From Anaerolineales bacterium UBA6055 (GTDB lineage: Bacteria > Chloroflexota > Anaerolineae > Aggregatilineales > Phototrophicaceae), in NCBI GenBank assembly GCA_002428985.1, contig DIYL01000012.1, positions 15,708-79,707 of the forward strand: a stretch of DNA of 64,000 bases. The letters run 5' to 3'. The translations under genes were made by a program, and so were the position numbers. This document shows, in pieces, positions 26,457 through 34,116 of the stretch; position 1 is the stretch's first letter, and each line of letters begins with the position of its first letter. The notes below the pieces were generated by a model. The model saw only the letters and a program-made list of their open reading frames with translations. It searched no databases and was not told where the DNA came from.

Positions 26457-27197
26457 TTATGGGATTACATCTGGTTTCACGCCCATATTGATGAACATAC
26501 CGCGTAACTGATGCACATAGTACGCATCGGCATCACCGACAACAGGTTGCAAATGATTGAATAATTCCAGCATAATCAATCCGTGCATTTGTCCCCAACC
26601 GACAACGGTCAGCGTCAATGCATCAACCGATACAGATGACATCAGGTCGCGTTGCTCGGCAGTCGTTTCACGCACATTGGCGATAACCCCCATATAAGTT
26701 TCATGGGTAATGTCTGGCAATTTCAGCATATGGTCTGGTATTGTGACATCATCCGTTTCGAGCAAGCGATGAATCGTCGTTGTCAATATGACAAACCCGC
26801 GCATTACTGCTGGAACTGTGACTTCCCGTGGGGCATGAAAGCCAGGAATAGGGTTGCCATACAGCAACTGAAAATCTGCCTGATTGGTGATCGCCCATCG
26901 ACGATAGGTCTTCAATATTTCCATCAACTGTGTCGCAGGGTGAGCCGATGCATATGCGGATTGCGTTTCTGCCATAGCATCAGCAATCCCGTGAAATCCA
27001 TCGACAATTAATGCTGTCGTGAGCGCATCCATATTTTCGAAATAATAATAGAGCGCAGGCGCAGTCATGCCGAGTTCACGAGCGATCGCACGTATAGATA
27101 AACCGCTTGTGCCTTGATCGCGCATCAAATCGCGTGCAGTTTGTTTAATCGCCTCATATTGTGCCTTTCTCTCTTCTGGATTGACTTTGCGTGGCAT
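26457..27197 (-). CDS. TetR-family transcriptional regulator (WHG-type C-terminus)
   Basis: A 246-residue TetR-type repressor. The HTH is LSIRAIARELGMTAPALYYYF (residues about 39-59), with the preceding helix QTARDLMRDQG. The C-terminal ligand-binding half contains FQLLYGNPIPG and a WGQMHGLIMLEL segment near residue 211, like the WHG-domain group of TetR_C. It probably autoregulates through the 27-bp palindrome at 27221-27247, 24 bp upstream of its start, and may control the epimerase gene 156 bp downstream. Start ATG 27197 gives the expected short basic N-terminus MPRKVNPEERK. Confidence 0.92.
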   Translation of the reverse strand: MPRKVNPEERKAQYEAIKQTARDLMRDQGTSGLSIRAIARELGMTAPALYYYFENMDALTTALIVDGFHGIADAMAETQSAYASAHPATQLMEILKTYRRWAITNQADFQLLYGNPIPGFHAPREVTVPAVMRGFVILTTTIHRLLETDDVTIPDHMLKLPDITHETYMGVIANVRETTAEQRDLMSSVSVDALTLTVVGWGQMHGLIMLELFNHLQPVVGDADAYYVHQLRGMFINMGVKPDVIP

Positions 27198-27220
27198 AGT
27201 TTTACTTGCCTTCTATTTAT

Positions 27221-27247
27221 TTAACACTGTTTATCTTACATTGTTAA
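27221..27247. promoter_or_regulatory. Candidate TetR operator
   Basis: TTAACACTGT (27221-27230) and ACATTGTTAA (27238-27247) are inverted copies matching at 9 of 10 positions around a 7-bp spacer, 24 bp upstream of the TetR start. A partial third copy, ATTTAACACCG, follows. Size and location fit autoregulation. Confidence 0.6.
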
Positions 27248-27349
27248 TTTAACACCGTGAAATTAAAAATGTCAAGCGATTAAATTGTCAACAAATTGTT
27301 AAGATGAGATTCTTGCAGATTGTATATACACAAATAGTGAGTCGACCTA

Positions 27350-27378
27350 TTGCACAATTAGAACAAAAGTGCTACACT
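27350..27378 (+). promoter_or_regulatory. recA promoter with LexA-like dyad in the spacer
   Basis: -35 TTGCAC (27350-27355), 17-bp spacer, -10 TACACT (27373-27378), 84 bp before the recA ATG. The spacer and -10 contain TAGAACAAAAGTGCTA (27359-27374), an imperfect dyad in which GAAC and GTGC resemble the GAAC-N4-GTTC core of Gram-positive-type LexA boxes with one mismatch. SOS control is therefore plausible. Confidence 0.6.
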
Positions 27379-27462
27379 ATATTACCTAAATATAGTGGCA
27401 AATTTTTATAAACCCACTACACTACATACAACAAGTCAGGTTATTAAGAGAGACGATCCCCA

Positions 27463-28551
27463 ATGGCGAAAAAAAGAAAAAAAGTAACCAAAGATGTCAA
27501 TATTTTTGATGATGCCAATGTAGAAGCCAAGAAAAAAGCACTCGATGCAACGCTTACCGACATCACCAAGCGCTATGGTGACGGTACGATTTTTAATTTG
27601 GGCGATGGTAATCCGCTACAAGTTGATACCATCCCAACTGGATCACTGGGTATTGATATTTCGTTGGGTGTGGGGGGTATCCCACGTGGTCGTATCACAG
27701 AAATTTACGGACCTGAAAGTTCTGGTAAAACCACACTCTGTCTTCATATTGTTGCAGAAGCCCAAAAACGTGGCGGTATCTGTGCCTTCATTGATATGGA
27801 ACATGCACTTGATCCATCATATGCAGAAAAAATTGGTGTTGATATTGAGAAGCTCTACGTCTCCCAACCCGATACAGGTGAACAAGCCCTCGAAATTACG
27901 GAGCATCTCGTACGGTCGGGTGCATTAGATGTCATCGTTGTTGATAGTGTGGCAGCACTCGTCCCACGTGCCGAAATTGAAGGCGAGATGGGTGATTCAC
28001 ATGTGGGTCTCCAAGCACGTTTGATGAGTCAGGCATTGCGTAAACTTGCTGGTGCAATCAAACAATCCAATGTATCGGTTGTATTTACCAACCAACTACG
28101 TGAAAAAGTGGGGGTCATGTTTGGATCTCCGGAGACCACCCCCGGTGGACGTGCGCTTAAGTTCTATGCAAGTGTTCGCATCGACATCCGTCGCATCCAA
28201 CAAATCAAACAGGCAACTGATATTATCGGGAATCGCACCCGTGTAAAAATCAAGAAAAATAAAGTTGCCGCGCCATTCAAAGAATGTGAATTTGACATCA
28301 TGTTTAACGAAGGTATCAGCAAAACAGGTGAGATTATTGACATCGGCACCGAATTAGACATCATCGAAAAACGTGGGGCGTTTTATCGCTACAATGACGA
28401 ATTACTCGGACAAGGGCGTGAAAACTCGAAGCAGTTCTTGATGGAAAATCCTGAAATGCGCGATATTATCGAAGATAAAATCCGCGTTGAATTTGGTCTG
28501 CAATCGCTCGCCGAAGTTGCTGAAGCTGAAGGTGATGAATTAGGCGAATAA
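27463..28551 (+). CDS. recA: Recombinase RecA
   Basis: DNA recombination and SOS co-protease. 362 residues, standard length, with a lysine-rich N-terminus (MAKKRKKVTK). Walker A GPESSGKT is at residues 83-90, LDVIVVDSVAAL is Walker B, IEGEMGDSHVG begins loop L1 and VFTNQLREKVGVMFG the L2/ATPase region, with GGRALKFYASVR near residue 230. RecA coats single-stranded DNA and promotes strand exchange and LexA cleavage. A promoter with a LexA-like dyad lies upstream. The esterase gene follows after 18 bp and may be cotranscribed. Confidence 0.98.
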   Translation: MAKKRKKVTKDVNIFDDANVEAKKKALDATLTDITKRYGDGTIFNLGDGNPLQVDTIPTGSLGIDISLGVGGIPRGRITEIYGPESSGKTTLCLHIVAEAQKRGGICAFIDMEHALDPSYAEKIGVDIEKLYVSQPDTGEQALEITEHLVRSGALDVIVVDSVAALVPRAEIEGEMGDSHVGLQARLMSQALRKLAGAIKQSNVSVVFTNQLREKVGVMFGSPETTPGGRALKFYASVRIDIRRIQQIKQATDIIGNRTRVKIKKNKVAAPFKECEFDIMFNEGISKTGEIIDIGTELDIIEKRGAFYRYNDELLGQGRENSKQFLMENPEMRDIIEDKIRVEFGLQSLAEVAEAEGDELGE

Positions 28552-28569
28552 AATAATTAAGGCACTTGT

Positions 28570-29427
28570 ATGATAACAAAAATTACAGGTGTCTCTGAGA
28601 ATGACACCTATATTGTTGACTCTGATATAACGGGTCGACAATATCGTATTACTGTAAGTCTTCCATTGGGCTATTCTGCAACAGATGATGCAGAGTGGCC
28701 CTTCCACAATACACCGGATAGATGGTCAGCAATCTATGTATTAGACGGTAATTGGTATGCCGAAATGATTGCGGGTATGATCCGTCCAACGGCTTGGTGC
28801 GGTGGAACATCTGATGCAATTGTTGTTGGAATTGGTTATACTGAAAACGATGACCCCGTCAAGACATTTCAAGAGACATTCACCCGCCGTGATCTTGATC
28901 TCACACCCATTCACGATGCAACCACCGAAAAAATGATGACCGAACAACATCGCCGTCCTGTACCTAATGGTGATGCGACAGGTTTTTTAAGCTTCATACG
29001 CGATGAATTAATCACATTTATTGAAAATACGTATCGTGCAAATGCTGATAAGCGCATTTTAGCTGGTCATTCGTATGGTGGATTGTTCGGGTTATTCGCA
29101 CTATTAAAAGAGCCCAAACTATTTGAGTCGTATATTGTGGGCAGTCCCTATCTGTCTTATGGTGAAAGGGTATTGTTCCAATATGAGTCAGAATACGCAG
29201 ATAAAAATGCCGATTTACCTGCAACTGTTTATATGTATACAACAGAAAACGAAGAGATGATCGATGATACGACGTTTACCGATACAATTCGTTTTGCAGT
29301 GATGTTACAAAGTCGAACATATGCCAATTTGACGCTGATGCGAAAAATCTTCACCGAATACAACCACTGTGAAGTTGCCGTCCCCGGTTTGTATTGGGGT
29401 CTTCAGTTGGCACTAAAATCCAATTAG
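28570..29427 (+). CDS. Alpha/beta hydrolase, esterase-like (siderophore/Fes-type superfamily)
   Basis: Intracellular serine hydrolase of 285 residues in the putative-esterase (COG2819-like) group. After a beta-rich N-terminus (YRITVSLPLGYS, AIYVLDGNWYAE at about 55-66), the nucleophile elbow LAGHSYGGLFGLFALL lies at residues 162-177 (Ser about 166), with IVGSPYLSYG next and a C-terminal YNHCEVA histidine. The family hydrolyses esters of siderophores or small molecules; no substrate is evident. It follows recA by 18 bp, which is unusual company and may reflect only transcriptional read-through. Confidence 0.85.
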   Translation: MITKITGVSENDTYIVDSDITGRQYRITVSLPLGYSATDDAEWPFHNTPDRWSAIYVLDGNWYAEMIAGMIRPTAWCGGTSDAIVVGIGYTENDDPVKTFQETFTRRDLDLTPIHDATTEKMMTEQHRRPVPNGDATGFLSFIRDELITFIENTYRANADKRILAGHSYGGLFGLFALLKEPKLFESYIVGSPYLSYGERVLFQYESEYADKNADLPATVYMYTTENEEMIDDTTFTDTIRFAVMLQSRTYANLTLMRKIFTEYNHCEVAVPGLYWGLQLALKSN

Positions 29428-29428
29428 T

Positions 29429-30121
29429 TTAATTTGGACAAAATAGATAACAACGTTGCGCCTCAGTTGGGTCTGGCTGGGGCGTTACACTTGGTACAGG
29501 TAACGCTGTCGGAATGACTAATGCGCCAGCGGTTGGGATGGCATCAGCTTCAATCGTGAATGTGCCAGATTGACGACACAACATATCCGACCCATCCCTC
29601 AAGAACACACCAACGCGATATTGCCACTCGCCTGCAATTGGAAAATCTTCGACAACAAATGTAGAGATATAATCTGCTCCACTTGGCATATAATCCGCAA
29701 CAATGTCATCAAGGTCATCATGTTCCAGCACCACCCCGACAAATGTATAGTGATAAAGTGAGTCAATCCCATATGTGAGTGAAATGGTATCGTCCCTGCT
29801 GAAAGTCTCCCCCTCGACACTGCGTACATTCGTGCGGAAATTTTCGCAGAGCAACGCTTGGTCGATTGGTGTTGGCGATGGTGTGACAGTCGGTGTGGGT
29901 GTTACAGTGGGTGTATTTGTAATTGTTGGCGTGTAAGTGGGTGTCCAAGTCGGTGGTAGATCAACAGTGGCGTCAGGTGTAACAAGCACAAAATTAGGGG
30001 TTGCAGTATCAACAGGTGTTGGCACTGTTGTCGGTTGTAATGCAGTTCCACAACCTGCCACAATAAGTATTGCTAATCCGCAAAACCAAAAAATAGTGCG
30101 CTTCACACGCTTACCTCGCAA
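29429..30121 (-). CDS. Lipoprotein with Thr/Pro-rich linker, unknown function
   Basis: A predicted lipoprotein: signal region FWFCGLAILIVAGC ends in a lipobox (VAGC) near residue 24. Residues about 35-88 are an extended Thr/Pro/Val repeat (such as TPTVTPTPTVTPSPTP), a surface-linker style common in Chloroflexota exported proteins. The C-terminal part (FRTNVRSVEGETFSR to RQSGTFTIEAD) looks like a small beta-sandwich domain with two cysteines that could pair. It ends in another TP-rich tail. Function unknown. ATG 30121 gives a basic n-region. Convergent with the esterase, 1 bp between stops. Confidence 0.75.
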   Translation of the reverse strand: MRGKRVKRTIFWFCGLAILIVAGCGTALQPTTVPTPVDTATPNFVLVTPDATVDLPPTWTPTYTPTITNTPTVTPTPTVTPSPTPIDQALLCENFRTNVRSVEGETFSRDDTISLTYGIDSLYHYTFVGVVLEHDDLDDIVADYMPSGADYISTFVVEDFPIAGEWQYRVGVFLRDGSDMLCRQSGTFTIEADAIPTAGALVIPTALPVPSVTPQPDPTEAQRCYLFCPN

Positions 30122-30188
30122 ACAATCGGATGATGCTTACAGGGTAACCGATATTGTACTAGAAATAAACGTGTGAATAATTTGTCAG

Positions 30189-30614
30189 TTATGCGCTAGC
30201 AGTAGAGTTGTTATGGTTGAGTTGAACTTGCATGAGTGCACGAGCTTGGCTCATGGTTGAGGCAAAGTGAACACTCTGGGCTGCATTACGATCAATTTTG
30301 ACGGCTGCATCAAATACTGTTTTAATCATTCCGCTCATGCCAACGATGACCACCGGACCATTTTCTTGACCGCTATTACTCATTGCAATCAAATCTTTAA
30401 ATTGATTGATCCCTTCGCGATTGAAGATTGACCCGCCGGGAATACGCAGACCATTACGCAGATCAAGGATTGCACCCATCAATAAACCACGTTCTTTTGA
30501 AATACGGGTTGTTGTCTTCAGAACTGCATTAAGATCATCCCATGTCCAATCTCCATTGAATTCAACTAGAAATACTGTTTGTTCTTCGTTATCCCAGAAT
30601 AAATCAATGCCCAT
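30189..30614 (-). CDS. STAS/SpoIIAA-like protein
   Basis: Cytoplasmic 141-residue protein resembling STAS-like or SpoIIAA-like domains: an opening strand TVFLVEFNGDWTWDDLNAVL (residues 12-31), GAILDLRNGLRIPGG strand and loop, and PVVIVGMSGMIKTVFD near residue 95. Similar proteins occur alone near membrane or signalling genes; a binding role for a phosphorylated or lipid ligand is only inference. Start ATG 30614. No operon partner; nearest downstream gene on the same strand is the lipoprotein 68 bp away. Confidence 0.6.
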   Translation of the reverse strand: MGIDLFWDNEEQTVFLVEFNGDWTWDDLNAVLKTTTRISKERGLLMGAILDLRNGLRIPGGSIFNREGINQFKDLIAMSNSGQENGPVVIVGMSGMIKTVFDAAVKIDRNAAQSVHFASTMSQARALMQVQLNHNNSTASA

Positions 30615-30721
30615 CAGTTGTCCGTCCTCTAAATCTATCTCTTCTCTCTTTATACGATAGTGACTCTTAGTGAGCAGAATCCCATAAGAGGGTTAGAGCA
30701 AAATAGGAGATAGCTTAAATC

Positions 30722-30764
30722 GCGGTGAGTTTGTGAACAACTTCACACGACATAATGTCACCGC
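30722..30764. promoter_or_regulatory. Nested palindromes upstream of the YceI gene
   Basis: An outer inverted repeat GCGGTGA (30722-30728) / TCACCGC (30758-30764) surrounds an inner one TGTGAA-caac-TTCACA (30732-30747). The block is about 108 bp before the YceI start and could form a long hairpin or hold two operator half-sites. Confidence 0.5.
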
Positions 30765-30871
30765 AAGATATTCCAACTACAGTAGTGATGTTCAGATTCT
30801 CATTTTCTATTCAACGCTTTCCCTTATACTCCAACCGTAACCAACATTGTGCAGAATACAACGAGGTGTTT

Positions 30872-31816
30872 ATGTCAAAAACAGTCACAGCAATCATCGC
30901 ATTGATTATCGGTCTCGCATTAGGTGCAGGGGGCGGGATTTTAGGTTTGTTATGGGCAACAGGCAATGTTGCACCAAGCCAATCTGCTGCTGATGCCGCG
31001 CCAACCCTGTCATTAAATGATGCAACCCCAACACCGGGGCAAGTCGCGCTCCTCAGTACAGAAATCGCCGATTTGAACGATAAAATCGACTCACTCTCAG
31101 CGCAACTCGATACATTATCCGACGATACGCAAAATGTCGGCACACAGGTCGCGCAAGGTGTTCAATTAAGTGAAGCTCAAGCAACTCTCGATGCGCTCCC
31201 GACCAGTACCCCTGTCCCAACAGAAACACCAACAACAACCCCAACCGAAGCACCACAAGTCCCAGATCGCACACTATATCGCATTACATCCGATGAATCG
31301 GAAGTGCGCTTCCGTATTAATGAGGTGTTGATTGGGAATCCGACGGAAGTCATCGGCACAACATCACAGGTTGGTGGTGATTTTATTGTTAACTTCGCAG
31401 ACCCACCGGCATCACAATTAGGCGAAATTGCCATTAATGCACGCACACTCAAAACCGACAATGAATTCCGTGATCAGTCGATTCGCGGGCAAATTTTGCA
31501 GACTGGATTACCTGAAAACGAGTTTATCCGCTTTGCGCCCACCGAATTCCAATCGATGACAGTTGAACCTGTTGGTGTCGGCGAAATGATCACATTTGAC
31601 GTTGTCGGTGATTTGACGATTAAAGGCGCAACCAATCAAGTGACCTTTAATGCAACTGCTACAGTAGAATCGGAAGAGCGTATTTCTGGCACTGCCAGTA
31701 CCACGATTTTATATGCAGACTTCGGCATTAATATCGAAGCACCACCGAATGTCACCGATATTGAAGACACGGTTATCTTAGAAATTGATTTTGTCGCGTT
31801 AGCCGTTGAAGAATAA
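30872..31816 (+). CDS. Membrane-anchored YceI-family protein
   Basis: YceI-like lipocalin-fold protein exported to the cell surface. From ATG 30872 there is an N-terminal membrane anchor (VTAIIALIIGLALGAGGGILGLLWA, residues about 5-29), then a coiled-coil-like stretch with LSTEIADLNDKIDSLSAQLD, a Thr/Pro-rich linker (TPVPTETPTTTPTEAP) and the YceI domain from about residue 140 (YRITSDESEVRFRINEVLIG, then FADPPASQLGEIAINARTL). Family members bind polyisoprenoids or quinones. ATG 30872 was preferred to the far upstream start because GAGG is 5 bp away and it begins at the signal anchor. Confidence 0.88.
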   Translation: MSKTVTAIIALIIGLALGAGGGILGLLWATGNVAPSQSAADAAPTLSLNDATPTPGQVALLSTEIADLNDKIDSLSAQLDTLSDDTQNVGTQVAQGVQLSEAQATLDALPTSTPVPTETPTTTPTEAPQVPDRTLYRITSDESEVRFRINEVLIGNPTEVIGTTSQVGGDFIVNFADPPASQLGEIAINARTLKTDNEFRDQSIRGQILQTGLPENEFIRFAPTEFQSMTVEPVGVGEMITFDVVGDLTIKGATNQVTFNATATVESEERISGTASTTILYADFGINIEAPPNVTDIEDTVILEIDFVALAVEE

Positions 31817-31900
31817 AGCCTATGTTATAATATAATCCGTTACGGGGCGTCGTGTATGCGTCCCGTTGATGAGATGATAAACAGTGGTGGGATCGCGATT

Positions 31901-32296
31901 ATGGTGCGCTATTTATCGGCGGCGGATATTTACGTTATCAATGAGAATATTGTCGGGCATCGTCCAACGGTACGTGATCGTCGTTTATTGCGTTCAGCGG
32001 CAGACCGTCCTTTGATTAAGATATTTGGTGAGGAGCAATTCCCGACCATCATTGATAAAGCAGCGGCTCTGTTGCATAGCGTGGCGTATCATCACTTGTT
32101 CGGCGACGGTAATAAACGGACTGCTCACGGTGCGATGGTTATGTTCCTAGAAGCGAATGGTTACACTTTTACGGCTGACGACACCACCGCATCGGCATTT
32201 ATCCTCGAAATTGCACAAGGCAAGCACGAAGTCGAAGCGGTTAGCACATGGATTGCTAACAATACTGAACCGTGTGTTTCCTCTTCTGATAGTTAG
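31901..32296 (+). CDS. Fic/Doc-family protein
   Basis: Doc-type small Fic-fold protein, the class that includes death-on-curing toxins phosphorylating EF-Tu and AMP-transferring enzymes. The Fic motif HHLFGDGNKRTAHGAM is present (canonical HPFxDGNKR with Pro replaced by Leu), and the start YLSAADIYVINENIVGH is Doc-like. ATG 31901 gives this usual Doc start; an ATG at 31856 adds 15 residues. No Phd-type antitoxin is seen next to it, but a small DUF433 protein gene lies 12 bp away in convergent orientation. Confidence 0.82.
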   Translation: MVRYLSAADIYVINENIVGHRPTVRDRRLLRSAADRPLIKIFGEEQFPTIIDKAAALLHSVAYHHLFGDGNKRTAHGAMVMFLEANGYTFTADDTTASAFILEIAQGKHEVEAVSTWIANNTEPCVSSSDS

Positions 32297-32308
32297 AGGG
32301 CATGTAGG

Positions 32309-32614
32309 TTAATTATCGTCTGAGTTATTCTGTCTGCGTTTTACTAATTTCGCCTTATATTGTTCGAGCGTTGTCGCATTCTGTTCTGCCCATTCAATCG
32401 ATTGTTGATGGCGTGCATCTAACTCCTCTTGATTGTCATAGTAATATACAATTGAAGCGTGAACTTCTGACGCACTAAGATTATAGTGTTGCATCACATC
32501 TTCAACGGTATAGTCTGTTCCAACATACATGCGAGCAATCATTTCTGCTTTCTTATTTGTTCCGCGAATATATGCGCGTTCATCTCTGATTTCGATATGC
32601 TGAATTATTTGCAC
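32309..32614 (-). CDS. DUF433 antitoxin-like protein
   Basis: 101 residues; residues about 15-60 look like the DUF433 helical DNA-binding domain (RGTNKKAEMIARMYVGTDY, EDVMQHYNLSASEVHASIVYYYDN). DUF433 proteins are commonly antitoxin-like partners of PIN-type DUF5615 toxins. No such toxin gene is adjacent; the nearest gene is a Doc/Fic protein, convergent, 12 bp apart. The C-terminus is rich in charged residues. Start ATG 32614 is the only plausible one. A toxin-antitoxin role is inference. Confidence 0.75.
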   Translation of the reverse strand: MQIIQHIEIRDERAYIRGTNKKAEMIARMYVGTDYTVEDVMQHYNLSASEVHASIVYYYDNQEELDARHQQSIEWAEQNATTLEQYKAKLVKRRQNNSDDN

Positions 32615-32663
32615 GATTTTGATACCTTTGTGATATTCTAGTTATAGCAATTCTATGTGAGAT

Positions 32664-33227
32664 ATGGAAACCAAAACATTGAAGCCCAAAAGACGCATTA
32701 AAACAAAGCATAGCGCCTTTTCAATAATCCTATTGATTGTTGTTCTAACTTTTGGATTGGCTTCTTATATATTCCTTGCAGTATTCAGACCTAATAATGA
32801 CGACTATGTTTTACCTAAATATTCTACCGAAGTCGTCTATGAAATTTGTAGTATTTTTGAGATTGATGTAGAGGATAATTTCTGCTCACAACCATCAATA
32901 CAGGATGCAGATACGTTCCGTGAGATGCTTCATCAAAACTATCCCCGTGAAGAAACATATTATAATGACATCGTACCAAAACTCCGTCACATCAGATCAA
33001 AACCAACTCACAATTGTGAAAGCCCTGTAACGACCGATTTTGGCTGGGCAGTGAACAATTGCCCACCACCAAATGAATGTAACAACGGCAAACCAACCTA
33101 TACCTGTACATTTTCTTTGACGTTGAGTGATCAAAATATTGGCGTAGATATTTTTTTCCATCAATCAACAGGTATTATAGGCGGATATGGAGTGACTCGT
33201 CCAAGCGCATCAGCCCCAGAACAATAA
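32664..33227 (+). CDS. Unknown membrane-anchored protein
   Basis: 187 residues, not recognised. A basic N-terminus (KPKRRIKTKHS) precedes one hydrophobic segment FSIILLIVVLTFGLASYIFLAV (about 18-40), so it is probably a single-pass protein with its C-terminal part outside. That part has several cysteines (residues about 65, 74, 119 and 134-148, CPPPNECNN, TYTCTF) suggesting disulfides. AT-rich and without neighbours of known function. Convergent with the LRR gene, 1 bp apart. Confidence 0.55.
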   Translation: METKTLKPKRRIKTKHSAFSIILLIVVLTFGLASYIFLAVFRPNNDDYVLPKYSTEVVYEICSIFEIDVEDNFCSQPSIQDADTFREMLHQNYPREETYYNDIVPKLRHIRSKPTHNCESPVTTDFGWAVNNCPPPNECNNGKPTYTCTFSLTLSDQNIGVDIFFHQSTGIIGGYGVTRPSASAPEQ

Positions 33228-33228
33228 G

Positions 33229-34011
33229 TCACAGTAACGGCAGGTATACCAAACAGCCTCGCGCTTCTAAATCATCAATCCATGATGGTAGGTGTAGTCC
33301 ACGTATCCAGCGTAAATCTAGCTTTTCTAAATTTGACAAATCGCGAATGCTATCGGGTAATTCAGTCAGCTGATTCGCGCGCAAGTCGAGGTAACGCAGA
33401 TTAGATAAATTGCCGATGCTATCCGGTAGATATTCAACCGGATTGTTGCGGAGTGACAATATCTGTACATCCTTCAACATCCTGATGCTATCCGGCAGAT
33501 GTGTGATGTTGTTATTCATCAGGTGTAATTCGCGCAGATTGGATAGATCTCCGATGCTATCGGGTAAGGTCGTCAGTTGATTGTTGTATAAACGCAATTC
33601 AACAAGATTGATGAGCTCCCCGATTGATTCATCCAAAGCCGCTAAAGGGTTATCTGTCAGCCCTAGATACCGTAGATTCTTTAATGCCCCTAATTCGATC
33701 GGGAAGTGGTCAAGCTGATTATCGCTCAAATAGAGAAATTGTAGCTTTGTCAGATTCGATAAGGTATCCGGTATCTGTGTAATGCGGTTATGTCCGAGGT
33801 CGAGAATTTCCAAACTTGTCAACGCTCCGATGGTTTCGGGGATGGTTTCAAGCCGATTGTCATGCAGATAGAGCTGGCGGAGTTGTGTCAGGTTACCGAT
33901 TTCGGGTGAAATCGTTGTTAGATCATTTCCACCGAGCGATAACACCTCAAGGTCCGTATACTGATAGAGGTTGTCTGGTATAGTAGCATTATCAAGGTAC
34001 AGCGTTTTCAT
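33229..34011 (-). CDS. Leucine-rich repeat protein
   Basis: Consists almost entirely of about ten 23-residue LRRs of the LxxLxxLxLxxNxLxxLPxxIGxL type, e.g. TQLRQLYLHDNRLETIPETI, NLRYLGLTDNPLAALDES, NLRELHLMNNNITHLPDSI and NLRYLDLRANQLTELPDSI. It has no signal peptide, so it is likely intracellular. LRR domains form solenoids for protein binding; in bacteria these are often of unknown function or effector/defence-linked. Ends with a short Pro/Leu-rich tail. Start ATG 34011. No partner gene is obvious. Confidence 0.9.
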   Translation of the reverse strand: MKTLYLDNATIPDNLYQYTDLEVLSLGGNDLTTISPEIGNLTQLRQLYLHDNRLETIPETIGALTSLEILDLGHNRITQIPDTLSNLTKLQFLYLSDNQLDHFPIELGALKNLRYLGLTDNPLAALDESIGELINLVELRLYNNQLTTLPDSIGDLSNLRELHLMNNNITHLPDSIRMLKDVQILSLRNNPVEYLPDSIGNLSNLRYLDLRANQLTELPDSIRDLSNLEKLDLRWIRGLHLPSWIDDLEARGCLVYLPLL

Positions 34012-34116
34012 GTTGTTGTACGATCCTGTTAGAAAAATTCGTTTTACGAAAATTGGAACAATTTATCCTCATTGTACGTTGTGAGGATAGAAAGTTGACT
34101 TAGTAAAGGAGAAACG

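Noticed and set aside
29763..29948. The tandem Thr/Pro codon run as a CRISPR-like or satellite repeat
   Set aside because: The near-repeats are in frame with the lipoprotein gene and encode its Thr/Pro linker; unit length is irregular and there are no spacers.
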